In this document: positions 24,001-28,938 of the stretch, in pieces
Layout of the letters: every line of letters begins with the position of its first letter
Position numbering within the stretch: the first letter of the stretch is position 1
The notes under the pieces: model-generated
The model's input: only the letters and a program-made list of their open reading frames with translations
The model's database searches: none
What the model was told of the DNA's origin: nothing
Program-made: the position numbers and the translations under genes
Assembly (NCBI GenBank): GCA_002403455.1
Contig: DHHV01000153.1
Coordinates: forward strand, 9,708-38,645
Direction: 5' to 3'
Length of the DNA: 28,938 nucleotides
From: Hyphomonadaceae bacterium UBA4763
Lineage (GTDB): Bacteria; Pseudomonadota; Alphaproteobacteria; Caulobacterales; Aquidulcibacteraceae

Positions 24001-24031
24001 ATTCCAATTGTCGGCGCGCTACGTGTTCTAA
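21026..24031 (+). CDS. Oar-like TonB-dependent receptor with carboxypeptidase-regulatory-like domain
   Basis: With ATG 21026 the product is 1001 residues; GGAG lies nine bases upstream. An in-frame TTG at 21011 would add five residues before the signal peptide and is less likely. The signal peptide ends near LAWAQ. A beta-sandwich domain of carboxypeptidase-regulatory type follows (about 25-105; GLPVRAENETTGAVVTGVSDTQGRVRF). A TonB-box-like ETISVT precedes the plug (about 130-240: IPVEARSLERLLFRLPGV, YTIDGLDNNENF, VEFGRTANGVVNVTTPSGGN). The rest is a large barrel ending in LSARYVF. This is the Oar/OmpA-related layout, different from the receptor at 14483-17413. Known Oar proteins export or import proteins and peptides across the outer membrane; the ligand here is unknown. 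Confidence 0.93.
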   Translation: MRQILLASAILLAGQCPGLAWAQSALAARIVTATGEAASGLPVRAENETTGAVVTGVSDTQGRVRFGGLSTAGAWRIVTDETAAFASTRSDPIALRSEFQTNIVVQVSPKTGVLVAETISVTRQTFAGLNTSNAEVSATLSAEEIARIPVEARSLERLLFRLPGVTQSTGFFGEAPAVAINGANALFTNYTIDGLDNNENFLGGQKFPVPVGAIQDVTVLTSSYSVEFGRTANGVVNVTTPSGGNDFKGEAFFVTRPGGFLSADPASNQTSLFGAPVSDTFSRLQGGFTFSGPILKDRTFFFLNAEYVRDQTDNVLSAPALGVFETLPGVNEQILLTGKIDHSWTSRLRTSLRVNHGRVQLERQGGGLDGGATFPTAGSVQDRFSTNVVLTNTYQGDGFDYVGSYQYSRFDWDFGEPLFGPGPQVSVFANGDTSAPIAVIGHPGFIFDETENTFQSQHKLNVDLGRHRIKVGVDLIVADFSLFGGGNVDGNFSVLLNDAQLATLQGVGADFAVVDLPADVQLLAANFETQPTAFGQTQRIYSVFAEDQWQITEKLALTLGLRWDYDNLTNVAGNGDFNNIAPRFAFNYTVNNRLAIRGGVGLFIEKLPYAIISDAIQQNSINPGFLGQLQTLIDQGILPADTDLAQITTDEGNLTVSGLAFCNGPGGALDCAGLEALTNLGLQLSSAERRIFNPFGLDNPATLQASIGVEWQVNNEWLLGVDGQFSRGRNLVRLLDLNSPEPFVFDQAAFDAGVDPSSLVRSVADANLTRPANNPDGSVPAGGANAIIVSDTGGQSQYLALIFKIQKDRGDDFYDLNIFYTLSRLRNDTDDINFRANDSNNFDLDFGPSLNDRTHVISSIFNLYPIENLVFSLAGLFQSGQPVNFIPDPAVFGTTDINGDGLSFSDQFTGNPDRFPGETRNSGRLPWAMTVDVGLSYRVPRVGPGDVEIRADFFNIFNTNNESGFPVNFTVSNQRQLFGAPFQQLSAGPPRQFQLSARYVF

Positions 24032-24086
24032 CGTTTGATTGGGTCCGACGAACGCGCCACGCCGAATCGGGTTGCCCCGCCAAGCA

Positions 24087-24584
24087 TCACGGCCCGCCGG
24101 GGCGTTGGCTGGGATCGGGTTGTTGCGTCAAGCCGGGCAGGGTGCCGACATTGCCGAGCAATTGCTCGATGATATTCAGCTGGCGGCCGCGCGTTGGCGT
24201 CGTTTGCGTGGCATAGGCCAAACGCATGGCCTGCGTGATGTCGAGCACTTCGACCGTCGTGACGGCTCCTTCATCGTCGAAAGCAATCACCGTCACGGTC
24301 TGGTCGACGGTTTTGGGAAGGCGATAAGCGATGGCTTGCCGCGTCGACGTGACATAATACCAAATGTTCGGCTCGAACGGGCTGACCGTCGATGGATTGC
24401 CGAATTTGGCCAGAACGGTGGTGCGGGTGTCTTCGCCGGCGACGACGTCGGCCGGACGGTTGGTGTCCTCCGGCACAAAGCCGTGCAGCGAGCGGATTGG
24501 GCGGGCAAGCGGCGCGCAAGCGCTTGCCGCCGCCAAAAGGACGCAGAGCCACGCGGCGCGCTGAAGGGAACGTTGATACGCCAT
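24087..24584 (-). CDS. bamE: BamE/SmpA/OmlA family outer-membrane lipoprotein
   Basis: The product is 165 residues. A lipoprotein signal peptide ends in AAASAC with Cys23 as the lipidation site. The SmpA/OmlA fold follows: DTRTTVLAKFGNPSTVSPF (the typical 'G.P' turn), IWYYVTST, then TVTVIAFDDEGAVTTVEVLD. BamE is an accessory lipoprotein of the Bam machine that inserts barrel proteins into the outer membrane. The C-terminal ~45 residues (Gln/Pro/Thr-rich, with a GRQLNIIEQLLGNVG segment) are the extension usual in alphaproteobacterial members. It is divergent from the cytochrome chaperone gene, the common alphaproteobacterial arrangement. The start has no strong ribosome site. Confidence 0.88.
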   Translation of the reverse strand: MAYQRSLQRAAWLCVLLAAASACAPLARPIRSLHGFVPEDTNRPADVVAGEDTRTTVLAKFGNPSTVSPFEPNIWYYVTSTRQAIAYRLPKTVDQTVTVIAFDDEGAVTTVEVLDITQAMRLAYATQTTPTRGRQLNIIEQLLGNVGTLPGLTQQPDPSQRPGGP

Positions 24585-24657
24585 GAACCGACCCGTTTGA
24601 ATTTGCGGCGCGCCGCGCTAGCTCCCGGCCGTTTCCGTAATAGAGAAGGCTCGGCGC

Positions 24658-25215
24658 TTGTTTTCCTGGCTTACACCTCCGCAAAGCTTTTCGGCAAGAG
24701 CCGCTTTGGACCTCGCGCAAGCGATCTTTCGCAGCGCGTTGACGCCGGACTGGTTCGGACCAAACCGTCTCAACGATGATTTCATGGGGCGGTTCGAAGC
24801 GGTCACGCTGCATATGGCTTTGGTCGTGCGGGCGCTGCGGCGCAAAGACGCGGCCCATGCGCGCTTTGCCAACCGCCTGATCGCCGCGATGTTTGACCTA
24901 CTCGACGCCGGCCTGCGCGAGCTGGGCGTTGGCGATTTGACGGTGCCCAAAAAGCTGCGGGTGCTGTCCGAAGCCTTTCACGGCCGTTTACGCGCCTATG
25001 ATGCCGCTCTTGATCCGCTGGCCCCGACTGACGCGCTGGCGGCGGCGCTGATGCGCAACATGTTTGATGACCAAAAAAGCGCGCTTCCGCTCGCAAACGC
25101 GACGGCCGATTGGGTGCGCCGCGCCGCCGATCGCTTGAGTGTGATCACCCATTTTAACGATGAATTGGTCTGCGCAGCATTTGGCGCGCCGGTTTTGGCC
25201 GTGAGCGACGATTGA
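24658..25215 (+). CDS. Ubiquinol-cytochrome c chaperone (CBP3-like)
   Basis: The product is 185 residues, the usual size for the bacterial members of the CBP3/UQCC1 family, which help assemble cytochrome b of the bc1 complex. Family features seen are WFGPNRLNDDFMGRFEAVTLH near residues 32-52, RRKDAAHARFANRLIAAMFDLLDAGLRELGVGD, and the VPKKLRVLSEAFHGRLRAYDAAL block. The start is a TTG with GAAGG about nine bases upstream; the next in-frame ATG (24784) would remove conserved residues. The 12-bp palindrome GCGGCGCGCCGC at 24605-24616 lies between this gene and bamE. The gene is first in the chaperone-plsX-fabH-ihfA series; the DUF177 gene normally next is not found. Confidence 0.88.
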   Translation: MFSWLTPPQSFSARAALDLAQAIFRSALTPDWFGPNRLNDDFMGRFEAVTLHMALVVRALRRKDAAHARFANRLIAAMFDLLDAGLRELGVGDLTVPKKLRVLSEAFHGRLRAYDAALDPLAPTDALAAALMRNMFDDQKSALPLANATADWVRRAADRLSVITHFNDELVCAAFGAPVLAVSDD

Positions 25216-25513
25216 AAATCCCAAAGCGCTCGTTATGGTCAGGACTGCGGCGTGAGCAGCGTCGACGATTTGGGCGCGATCCTCGGTCTTGTAGGCGGAA
25301 AGGCATCATCGACGAAACCGGCCCTCTGCTTTGCGTGTTGGCGGTCAGCAATCTGGTCGAAATTGCGCCATCGGAACAACGTAAATGTTCGGCATGAAGC
25401 CAACAAGTGATTTGCTAAGGTGGCAGGACTGCATAGCAGAAGCGGCGATCAACAGCGCCGCCAGTCAACAAAATAAACGGGTAAGGTCCCATCCGTCAGT
25501 GTAAGGATCGCGC
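25216..25513. other. Spacer before plsX where a DUF177 gene would be expected; no gene supported
   Basis: These 298 bp hold no reading frame with a ribosome site or recognisable product. Two plus-strand frames stay open for about 190 bp from the chaperone stop, but their translations (rich in Arg, Trp and Cys) do not resemble DUF177/YceD. The part nearest plsX (25390-25500) is richer in A+T and probably holds its promoter; a weak 5-bp inverted repeat TGCTA/TAGCA is present there. Ribosome site AAGGA at 25503-25507 serves plsX. Confidence 0.5.
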
Positions 25514-26584
25514 GTGAGCAAATCGAACGTCGTCATTGCTATCGACGCCATGGGCGGCGACCGCGCGCCGGACATCGTGCTGGAAGGCGCTGAATTGGCG
25601 TTAAAAGCGCGTCCGGACCTAAAATTCATCCTGTGCGGGGATGAGGAAGTTCTCAAACAAAAGATTTCCACTGGATCGGCCCTCTTGCACGCTGCGCGGT
25701 TTCGCCATGCCGACCGCATCGTCAGTATGGACGCCAAGCCGAGCCAAGCCTTACGTGCGGCGCGCGGCACGTCGATGTGGGAAGCTGTGCATGCCGTCAA
25801 AGAAGGCGAGGCCAACGCCGCCGTTTCCGCCGGCAATACCGGCGCGTTGATGGCGATCTCAAAGATCATTTTGCGCACCTTGGATGGCGCGCATCGTCCC
25901 GCGATTGCGGCCCTGTGGCCGACCCAAAAAGGCCGCGCGATCGTGCTCGATGTGGGCGCAAATATCGAAGCCGATGCGCCGCAATTGGTCGAATTCGCCA
26001 TCATGGGTGAAGCCTATGCGCGTGCGTTGCTGGGCGTACCGCGCCCCAAGGTCGGCTTGCTCAATATCGGCTCGGAGGACCTAAAGGGGCGCCCCGAAAT
26101 CCGCGAAGCCGCCAAACTGATCCGCGAGTCGCAATTGGACCTGGATTTCACAGGCTTCGTTGAAGGCTGCGACATTCCTGACGGCATGGTGGACGTTATT
26201 GTCGCCGACGGCTTTACCGGCAATATTGCGCTGAAGACTGCCGAGGGCACCGCTAAACTGATAGCCGGCTTCGTGCGCGGCGCATTCAAGCGCTCGATCT
26301 GGACGAAATTATCGGCGCTGGTGGCGCGCCCGGCGCTCAATTCGATCAAAGACAAGCTGGACCCGCGCACCGTCAATGGCGGGGTCTTCTTGGGATTGAA
26401 CGGCCTGGTCGTCAAAAGTCATGGCGGCGCCGACGCGTTCGGCTTTGCCGCCGCTCTGGACCTTACCCAGCGGCTGACGCGCCAGCCCTTCCAAGAAGAA
26501 ATTGCCGCAAATCTCGCGCGATTGCGTATACAAGGCTGCGATCGCGGGGCAGAGGCCACCACGACTGCCGGCGCAATCAGCTAA
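25514..26584 (+). CDS. plsX: Phosphate acyltransferase PlsX
   Basis: The product is 356 residues, the family norm. It makes acyl-phosphate from acyl-ACP, feeding PlsY in phospholipid synthesis at the membrane. Hallmarks are VVIAIDAMGGDRAPDIVLEG at the N-terminus, AVSAGNTGALMA, VLDVGANIEADAPQLVEFA, LLNIGSEDLKG, GFVEGCDIPDG, VADGFTGNIALKTAEG, and the C-terminal GLNGLVVKSHGGADAFGF. The start is GTG 25514 with AAGGA six bases upstream; no earlier start gives a conserved product. fabH follows after 44 bp, so the two are likely co-transcribed. Confidence 0.97.
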   Translation: MSKSNVVIAIDAMGGDRAPDIVLEGAELALKARPDLKFILCGDEEVLKQKISTGSALLHAARFRHADRIVSMDAKPSQALRAARGTSMWEAVHAVKEGEANAAVSAGNTGALMAISKIILRTLDGAHRPAIAALWPTQKGRAIVLDVGANIEADAPQLVEFAIMGEAYARALLGVPRPKVGLLNIGSEDLKGRPEIREAAKLIRESQLDLDFTGFVEGCDIPDGMVDVIVADGFTGNIALKTAEGTAKLIAGFVRGAFKRSIWTKLSALVARPALNSIKDKLDPRTVNGGVFLGLNGLVVKSHGGADAFGFAAALDLTQRLTRQPFQEEIAANLARLRIQGCDRGAEATTTAGAIS

Positions 26585-26628
26585 TAAGCCGGCCATCCGC
26601 CGGAAAAAACACAGGCAAAGGACCGTCC

Positions 26629-27603
26629 TTGGAACGTCTTGTGGTGATTGGGACAGGAGCAGCGCTGCCCGAGCGGGTCGTAACCAATGACGAATTGGCG
26701 CAATCGCTCGACACCAGCGATCAATGGATTGTCGAGCGCACCGGCATTCGCCAGCGCCATCTGGCGCGAACCGACGAACGCACCTCCGACCTTGCGATCC
26801 AGGCGGCGCGGGCGGCCTTGGCCGACGCCAACGCGTCGGGCGAGAGTATTGAGGCGATCATTTTGGCGACGGCGACGCCGGATTTAACCTTTCCCGCCAC
26901 GGCGGTGCGGGTGCAGCAAGCCATCGGCGCGCGCAACGCATTCGCCATGGACGTGCAGGCCGTTTGCTCGGGCTTTGTTTATGGGTTGACGGTGGCCGAC
27001 GGCCTTGCGGCGCGCCAGCAAGCCAAGCGGTTTCTGGTGATTGGCGCGGAGACGTTCTCGCGCATTCTCGACTGGACGGATCGCTCGACCTGCGTGTTGT
27101 TTGGCGATGGGGCCGGCGCCTTTGTGCTGGAAACGCAAACGTCTGTAGACGATCAGGGGCGTCCGCGCGGCATGTTGTCGGCGCATTTGCGCTCGGACGG
27201 CGCGTTACATGATTTGCTTTATGTCGATGGCGGTCCCTCGCAAACTGGCGGCGTCGGCAAATTACGGATGGCCGGCAACCAGGTTTTTAAGCACGCCGTC
27301 GTCAAATTGTCCGAATCGATCGTCGAAGCGGTCACCCATGCCGGCTATCAGCTCGATGACGTGGATTGGTTCGTCCCGCACCAAGCCAATCAGCGCATTT
27401 TGCTGGCGGTCGCCGATCGGCTCGGCCTTGACTCCCATAAAGTGATTTCGACCGTCGCCCAGCACGCCAACACCTCGGCGGCGTCGATCCCGTTGGCGTT
27501 GGATCTGGCGCGCCGCGATGGGCGTATTTGCGAAGGCGATCTCGTTGTGGTTGAAGCGCTCGGCGGCGGCATGACGTGGGGCGCAGCGGTCATCCGGATG
27601 TGA
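26629..27603 (+). CDS. fabH: Beta-ketoacyl-ACP synthase III FabH
   Basis: The product is 324 residues. FabH starts type II fatty-acid synthesis by condensing an acyl-CoA (usually acetyl-CoA) with malonyl-ACP in the cytoplasm. The catalytic triad is intact: Cys113 in VQAVCSGF, His251 in WFVPHQANQRI and Asn281 in QHANTSAASI. The CoA-binding tryptophan motif SDQWIVERTGIRQRH is near residue 30. The start is TTG 26629, with AAAGGA six bases upstream and the conserved VVIGTGAALPE directly after. Placement after plsX and before ihfA is the standard alphaproteobacterial order. Confidence 0.97.
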   Translation: MERLVVIGTGAALPERVVTNDELAQSLDTSDQWIVERTGIRQRHLARTDERTSDLAIQAARAALADANASGESIEAIILATATPDLTFPATAVRVQQAIGARNAFAMDVQAVCSGFVYGLTVADGLAARQQAKRFLVIGAETFSRILDWTDRSTCVLFGDGAGAFVLETQTSVDDQGRPRGMLSAHLRSDGALHDLLYVDGGPSQTGGVGKLRMAGNQVFKHAVVKLSESIVEAVTHAGYQLDDVDWFVPHQANQRILLAVADRLGLDSHKVISTVAQHANTSAASIPLALDLARRDGRICEGDLVVVEALGGGMTWGAAVIRM

Positions 27604-27674
27604 CCATTGCGCATTTGACCGCACCCGTTGGAATCAGTACCTTGCTTTTCACAAATAAAATGAAGGAGCTAGCA

Positions 27675-27986
27675 TTGGCGAACGCGACTCTGACGCGTGT
27701 TGGTCTCATCGACGCGCTGGTCAAAGAAGTGGGGCTGGCGCGTCCAGACTGCGCGCTGTTGCTGGAAAGCGTTTTTGAGGAGATCACCACCGCTCTCGCC
27801 GCGAAAGACGATGTCAAGCTGGCCCGCTTTGGCGGTTTTCATGTGCGCGACAAGCGTCCGCGGGTCGGCCGCAACCCAAAGACCGGCGAAACCGCCGCGA
27901 TCAAGGCGCGTCGGGTCGTGACGTTCCGGCCATCCCACATCTTGCGGGCGCGGCTCGGCGATGCCGCCGCCATGGCGGAGGGCTAA
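27675..27986 (+). CDS. ihfA: Integration host factor subunit alpha
   Basis: The product is 103 residues if started at TTG 27675. AAGGAG at 27663-27668 is six bases before this TTG, and family members begin with the same LTR.GLIDAL helix. The in-frame ATG at 27660 would put the ribosome site inside the coding region and add five residues (MKELA). The DNA-bending arm is present (VKLARFGGFHVRDKRPRVGRNPKTGE, with the proline-tip region) followed by FRPSHILRARL. IHF bends DNA at promoters and recombination sites; it works as a heterodimer with IhfB, which is not in the window. A MerR-type regulator gene usually follows in relatives; here an IS relic is found. Confidence 0.93.
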   Translation: MANATLTRVGLIDALVKEVGLARPDCALLLESVFEEITTALAAKDDVKLARFGGFHVRDKRPRVGRNPKTGETAAIKARRVVTFRPSHILRARLGDAAAMAEG

Positions 27987-28104
27987 GGGGCGCGTTGCGC
28001 CAGTCATTAACTGCCGCGCTGAAAAGGAACGGTGTCCGTCGTCTGATGCTTTGAGACATTTTCAGCCGCCGCGATGAGAGGACTTTGCTCAGCAGGGTTT
28101 GATC
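27987..28104. other. Spacer between ihfA and the IS relic, weak hairpins
   Basis: A short hairpin GGCGC-GTT-GCGCC (27989-28001) follows the ihfA stop but lacks a T-tract, so it is a doubtful terminator. GCTGAAAA (28018-28025) and TTTTCAGC (28059-28066) form an 8-bp inverted repeat. The sequence around 28052-28066 (GAGACATTTTCAGCC) could belong to the terminal inverted repeat of the IS3 element, whose other end lies outside the window. Confidence 0.3.
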
Positions 28105-28473
28105 TCAAGCGGCGTGCAGCTGGTGCTGCAAGCGGCGATTGGAGATGATGATACGTTTGATGCGTTGGCGTTCTGCCAGGAAGGCGTCGCCGCGCCCGAA
28201 ATGGTCGTCGGCCGGCGTCAAGTTCTGCAGGCTTTCGAAGGCGCGGGTGTAGTTGTAATCAGCGACGAAGGCTTCGATGCGCTGTTCAAATTCGCCGAGC
28301 AGATAGACGTTCTCGAAAAGGATGCGGTTTTTCATCGTCTGATGCCAACGCTCGATCTTGCCTTGGGTTTGCGGGTGCCATGGCACGCCGCGACTGTGCT
28401 ATATGTCGCGCTTCTCAAGCCATTAAGCGAGATCGCGGCTGATGTAACAGGGTCGGTTGTCGAACAGTAATCG
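28105..28473 (-). pseudogene. IS3-family transposase orfB, C-terminal remnant
   Basis: In one frame from 28473 down to 28107 the translation runs RLLFDNRPCYISRDLA, stop (TAA at 28423-28425), WLEKRDI, stop (TAG at 28399-28401), HSRGVPWHPQTQGKIERWHQ and on to a C-terminus ending RRLQHQLHAA. This matches the end of the integrase-type catalytic core (rve) of IS3 transposases: the second catalytic aspartate (FDN) and the glutamate (KIERWHQ) are present, but the first aspartate and the N-terminal ~200 residues are gone. The longest uninterrupted stretch is 93 codons from an internal methionine at 28386, which is unlikely to be a real protein. Confidence 0.85.
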
Positions 28474-28539
28474 TGAGCGTGCGCGCTATGGTGCCTCGTC
28501 TAACCCGAAAAAAGCCGCGGCCGTTTCAGCGTCGCGCAC

Positions 28540-28572
28540 GCCATTGTCCGCGGACCAAAGGCGGACAATGGC
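28540..28572. repeat. Perfect 12-bp inverted repeat at the deletion point of the IS element
   Basis: GCCATTGTCCGC (28540-28551) and GCGGACAATGGC (28561-28572) are exact reverse complements separated by nine bases. The 5' half overlaps a further palindrome, GTCCGCGGAC (28546-28555). It lies in the ~110 bp between the orfA and orfB remnants that do not match transposase in any frame I could follow. No T-tract follows on either strand. I see no second copy in the window. Confidence 0.7.
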
Positions 28573-28582
28573 TCGACCTCAG

Positions 28583-28921
28583 TCATGTCTTTTGCATGCG
28601 GCTTTCGAGCGCGGGGTCGGCGCCGACTTTTTTCAACCCCTGGGCCTCACGGCGTACATCATTGACCTCCCTGGGCGTAGCGGCGCGGGTCGTGTCGCGG
28701 GCCAGGCGGCGCTTGCCGGCTTGCAGCAGCTTCCTCAACCAGCCGTAGCACATCAACGACTCGATCCCCTCGCGCCGGCCGATCTCAGCGACGCTACTCT
28801 CGACGCGCGGGCTCTCCAGCACGATGCGGACCTTCTCTTCGGCTGTAAACTGCCGGCGCGTCGCCCGGCGGATGTCTTTGATGACCAGCACTACTGGCAC
28901 TTTATCCAACCCGTTCGTCAC
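28583..28921 (-). pseudogene. IS3-family transposase orfA (helix-turn-helix protein), degenerate
   Basis: The 112-residue reading frame begins MTNGLDKVPVVLVIKDIRRA and continues with the orfA helix-turn-helix region (RRQFTAEEKVRIVLES, then VAEIGRREGIESLMCYGWLR). It ends with the normally coiled-coil C-terminus in altered form (VNDVRREAQGLKKVGADPALESRMQKT). In intact relatives the helix-turn-helix reads closer to AELCRREGI and the tail ends in LELRLLKKS, so several substitutions and a changed end are present. OrfA binds the element's ends and is fused by frameshift to OrfB for transposition. With orfB destroyed it has no transposition role; it may still be expressed. The call as decayed follows from its partner and its altered tail. 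Confidence 0.75.
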
Positions 28922-28938
28922 GAAATCTGTCCTTCGGA

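Larger units (their letters stand above)
28105..28921 (-). mobile_element. Decayed IS3-family insertion sequence
   Basis: The 3' part of a transposase orfB (28105-28473) and an orfA (28583-28921) lie in the normal order on the minus strand. About two thirds of orfB between them is missing and the remaining orfB has two in-frame stops, so the element cannot move by itself. The outer end on the orfA side lies at or beyond the window edge. It occupies the position downstream of ihfA where a MerR-family gene is often found. Confidence 0.85.

Noticed and set aside
1..28938. CRISPR array, toxin-antitoxin pair, phage or biosynthetic cluster
   Set aside because: I found no regularly spaced repeats, no cas, recombinase, structural phage or synthase genes; the gene content is housekeeping, transport and envelope functions.

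Overview
The window reads as GC-rich alphaproteobacterial chromosome. The evidence is the order ubiquinol-cytochrome c chaperone / plsX / fabH / ihfA with a divergent bamE-like lipoprotein gene, the enlarged alphaproteobacterial forms of PstC and PstA, and two large TonB-dependent receptors. I would place it loosely near Caulobacterales/Hyphomonadales-type organisms but cannot fix a genus. It begins with a run of nine G inside an open reading frame and ends inside a decayed IS3-family element, so it may be a whole draft contig.

Layout. 1-543: end of a TPR protein. 684-770: tRNA-Leu(CAA). 845-7505, all on the minus strand: an M13 metallopeptidase with its terminator, preceded by an RND efflux pair (adaptor, then pump). 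7877-14375, plus strand: the phosphate block phoR, pstC, pstA, pstB, phoU. A three-unit Pho box sits on the phoR stop codon just ahead of pstC, and a bidirectional hairpin closes the block. 14483-17413, minus: TonB-dependent receptor. 17613-18272, plus: small alpha/beta-hydrolase whose 3' end overlaps a convergent amidohydrolase (18262-19587). 19653-20684, minus: YeiH-type membrane protein. 21026-24031, plus: Oar-like TonB receptor. 24087-24584, minus: BamE-like lipoprotein. 24658-27986, plus: cytochrome bc1 assembly chaperone, plsX, fabH, ihfA. 28105-28921, minus: IS3 relic.

How it works together. The phosphate block couples a high-affinity phosphate ABC transporter to its sensor (PhoR) and signalling adaptor (PhoU). 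The binding protein pstS and the response regulator phoB are not in the window and must be elsewhere. A second pair of Pho-box-like repeats lies between the TonB receptor and the hydrolase, so the neighbouring envelope genes may share phosphate control. plsX and fabH join fatty-acid initiation to phospholipid synthesis. The RND pair has no outer-membrane channel or regulator gene beside it.

Most of the window is ordinary housekeeping and envelope biology. I found no new defence, secretion or biosynthetic system. The points most worth a second look are the Pho-box architecture, the possible second Pho box, the missing DUF177 gene before plsX, the run of non-ATG starts in the plsX-ihfA block, paired hydrophobic insertions in the first TonB receptor, and a perfect 12-bp inverted repeat where part of the IS element has been lost.
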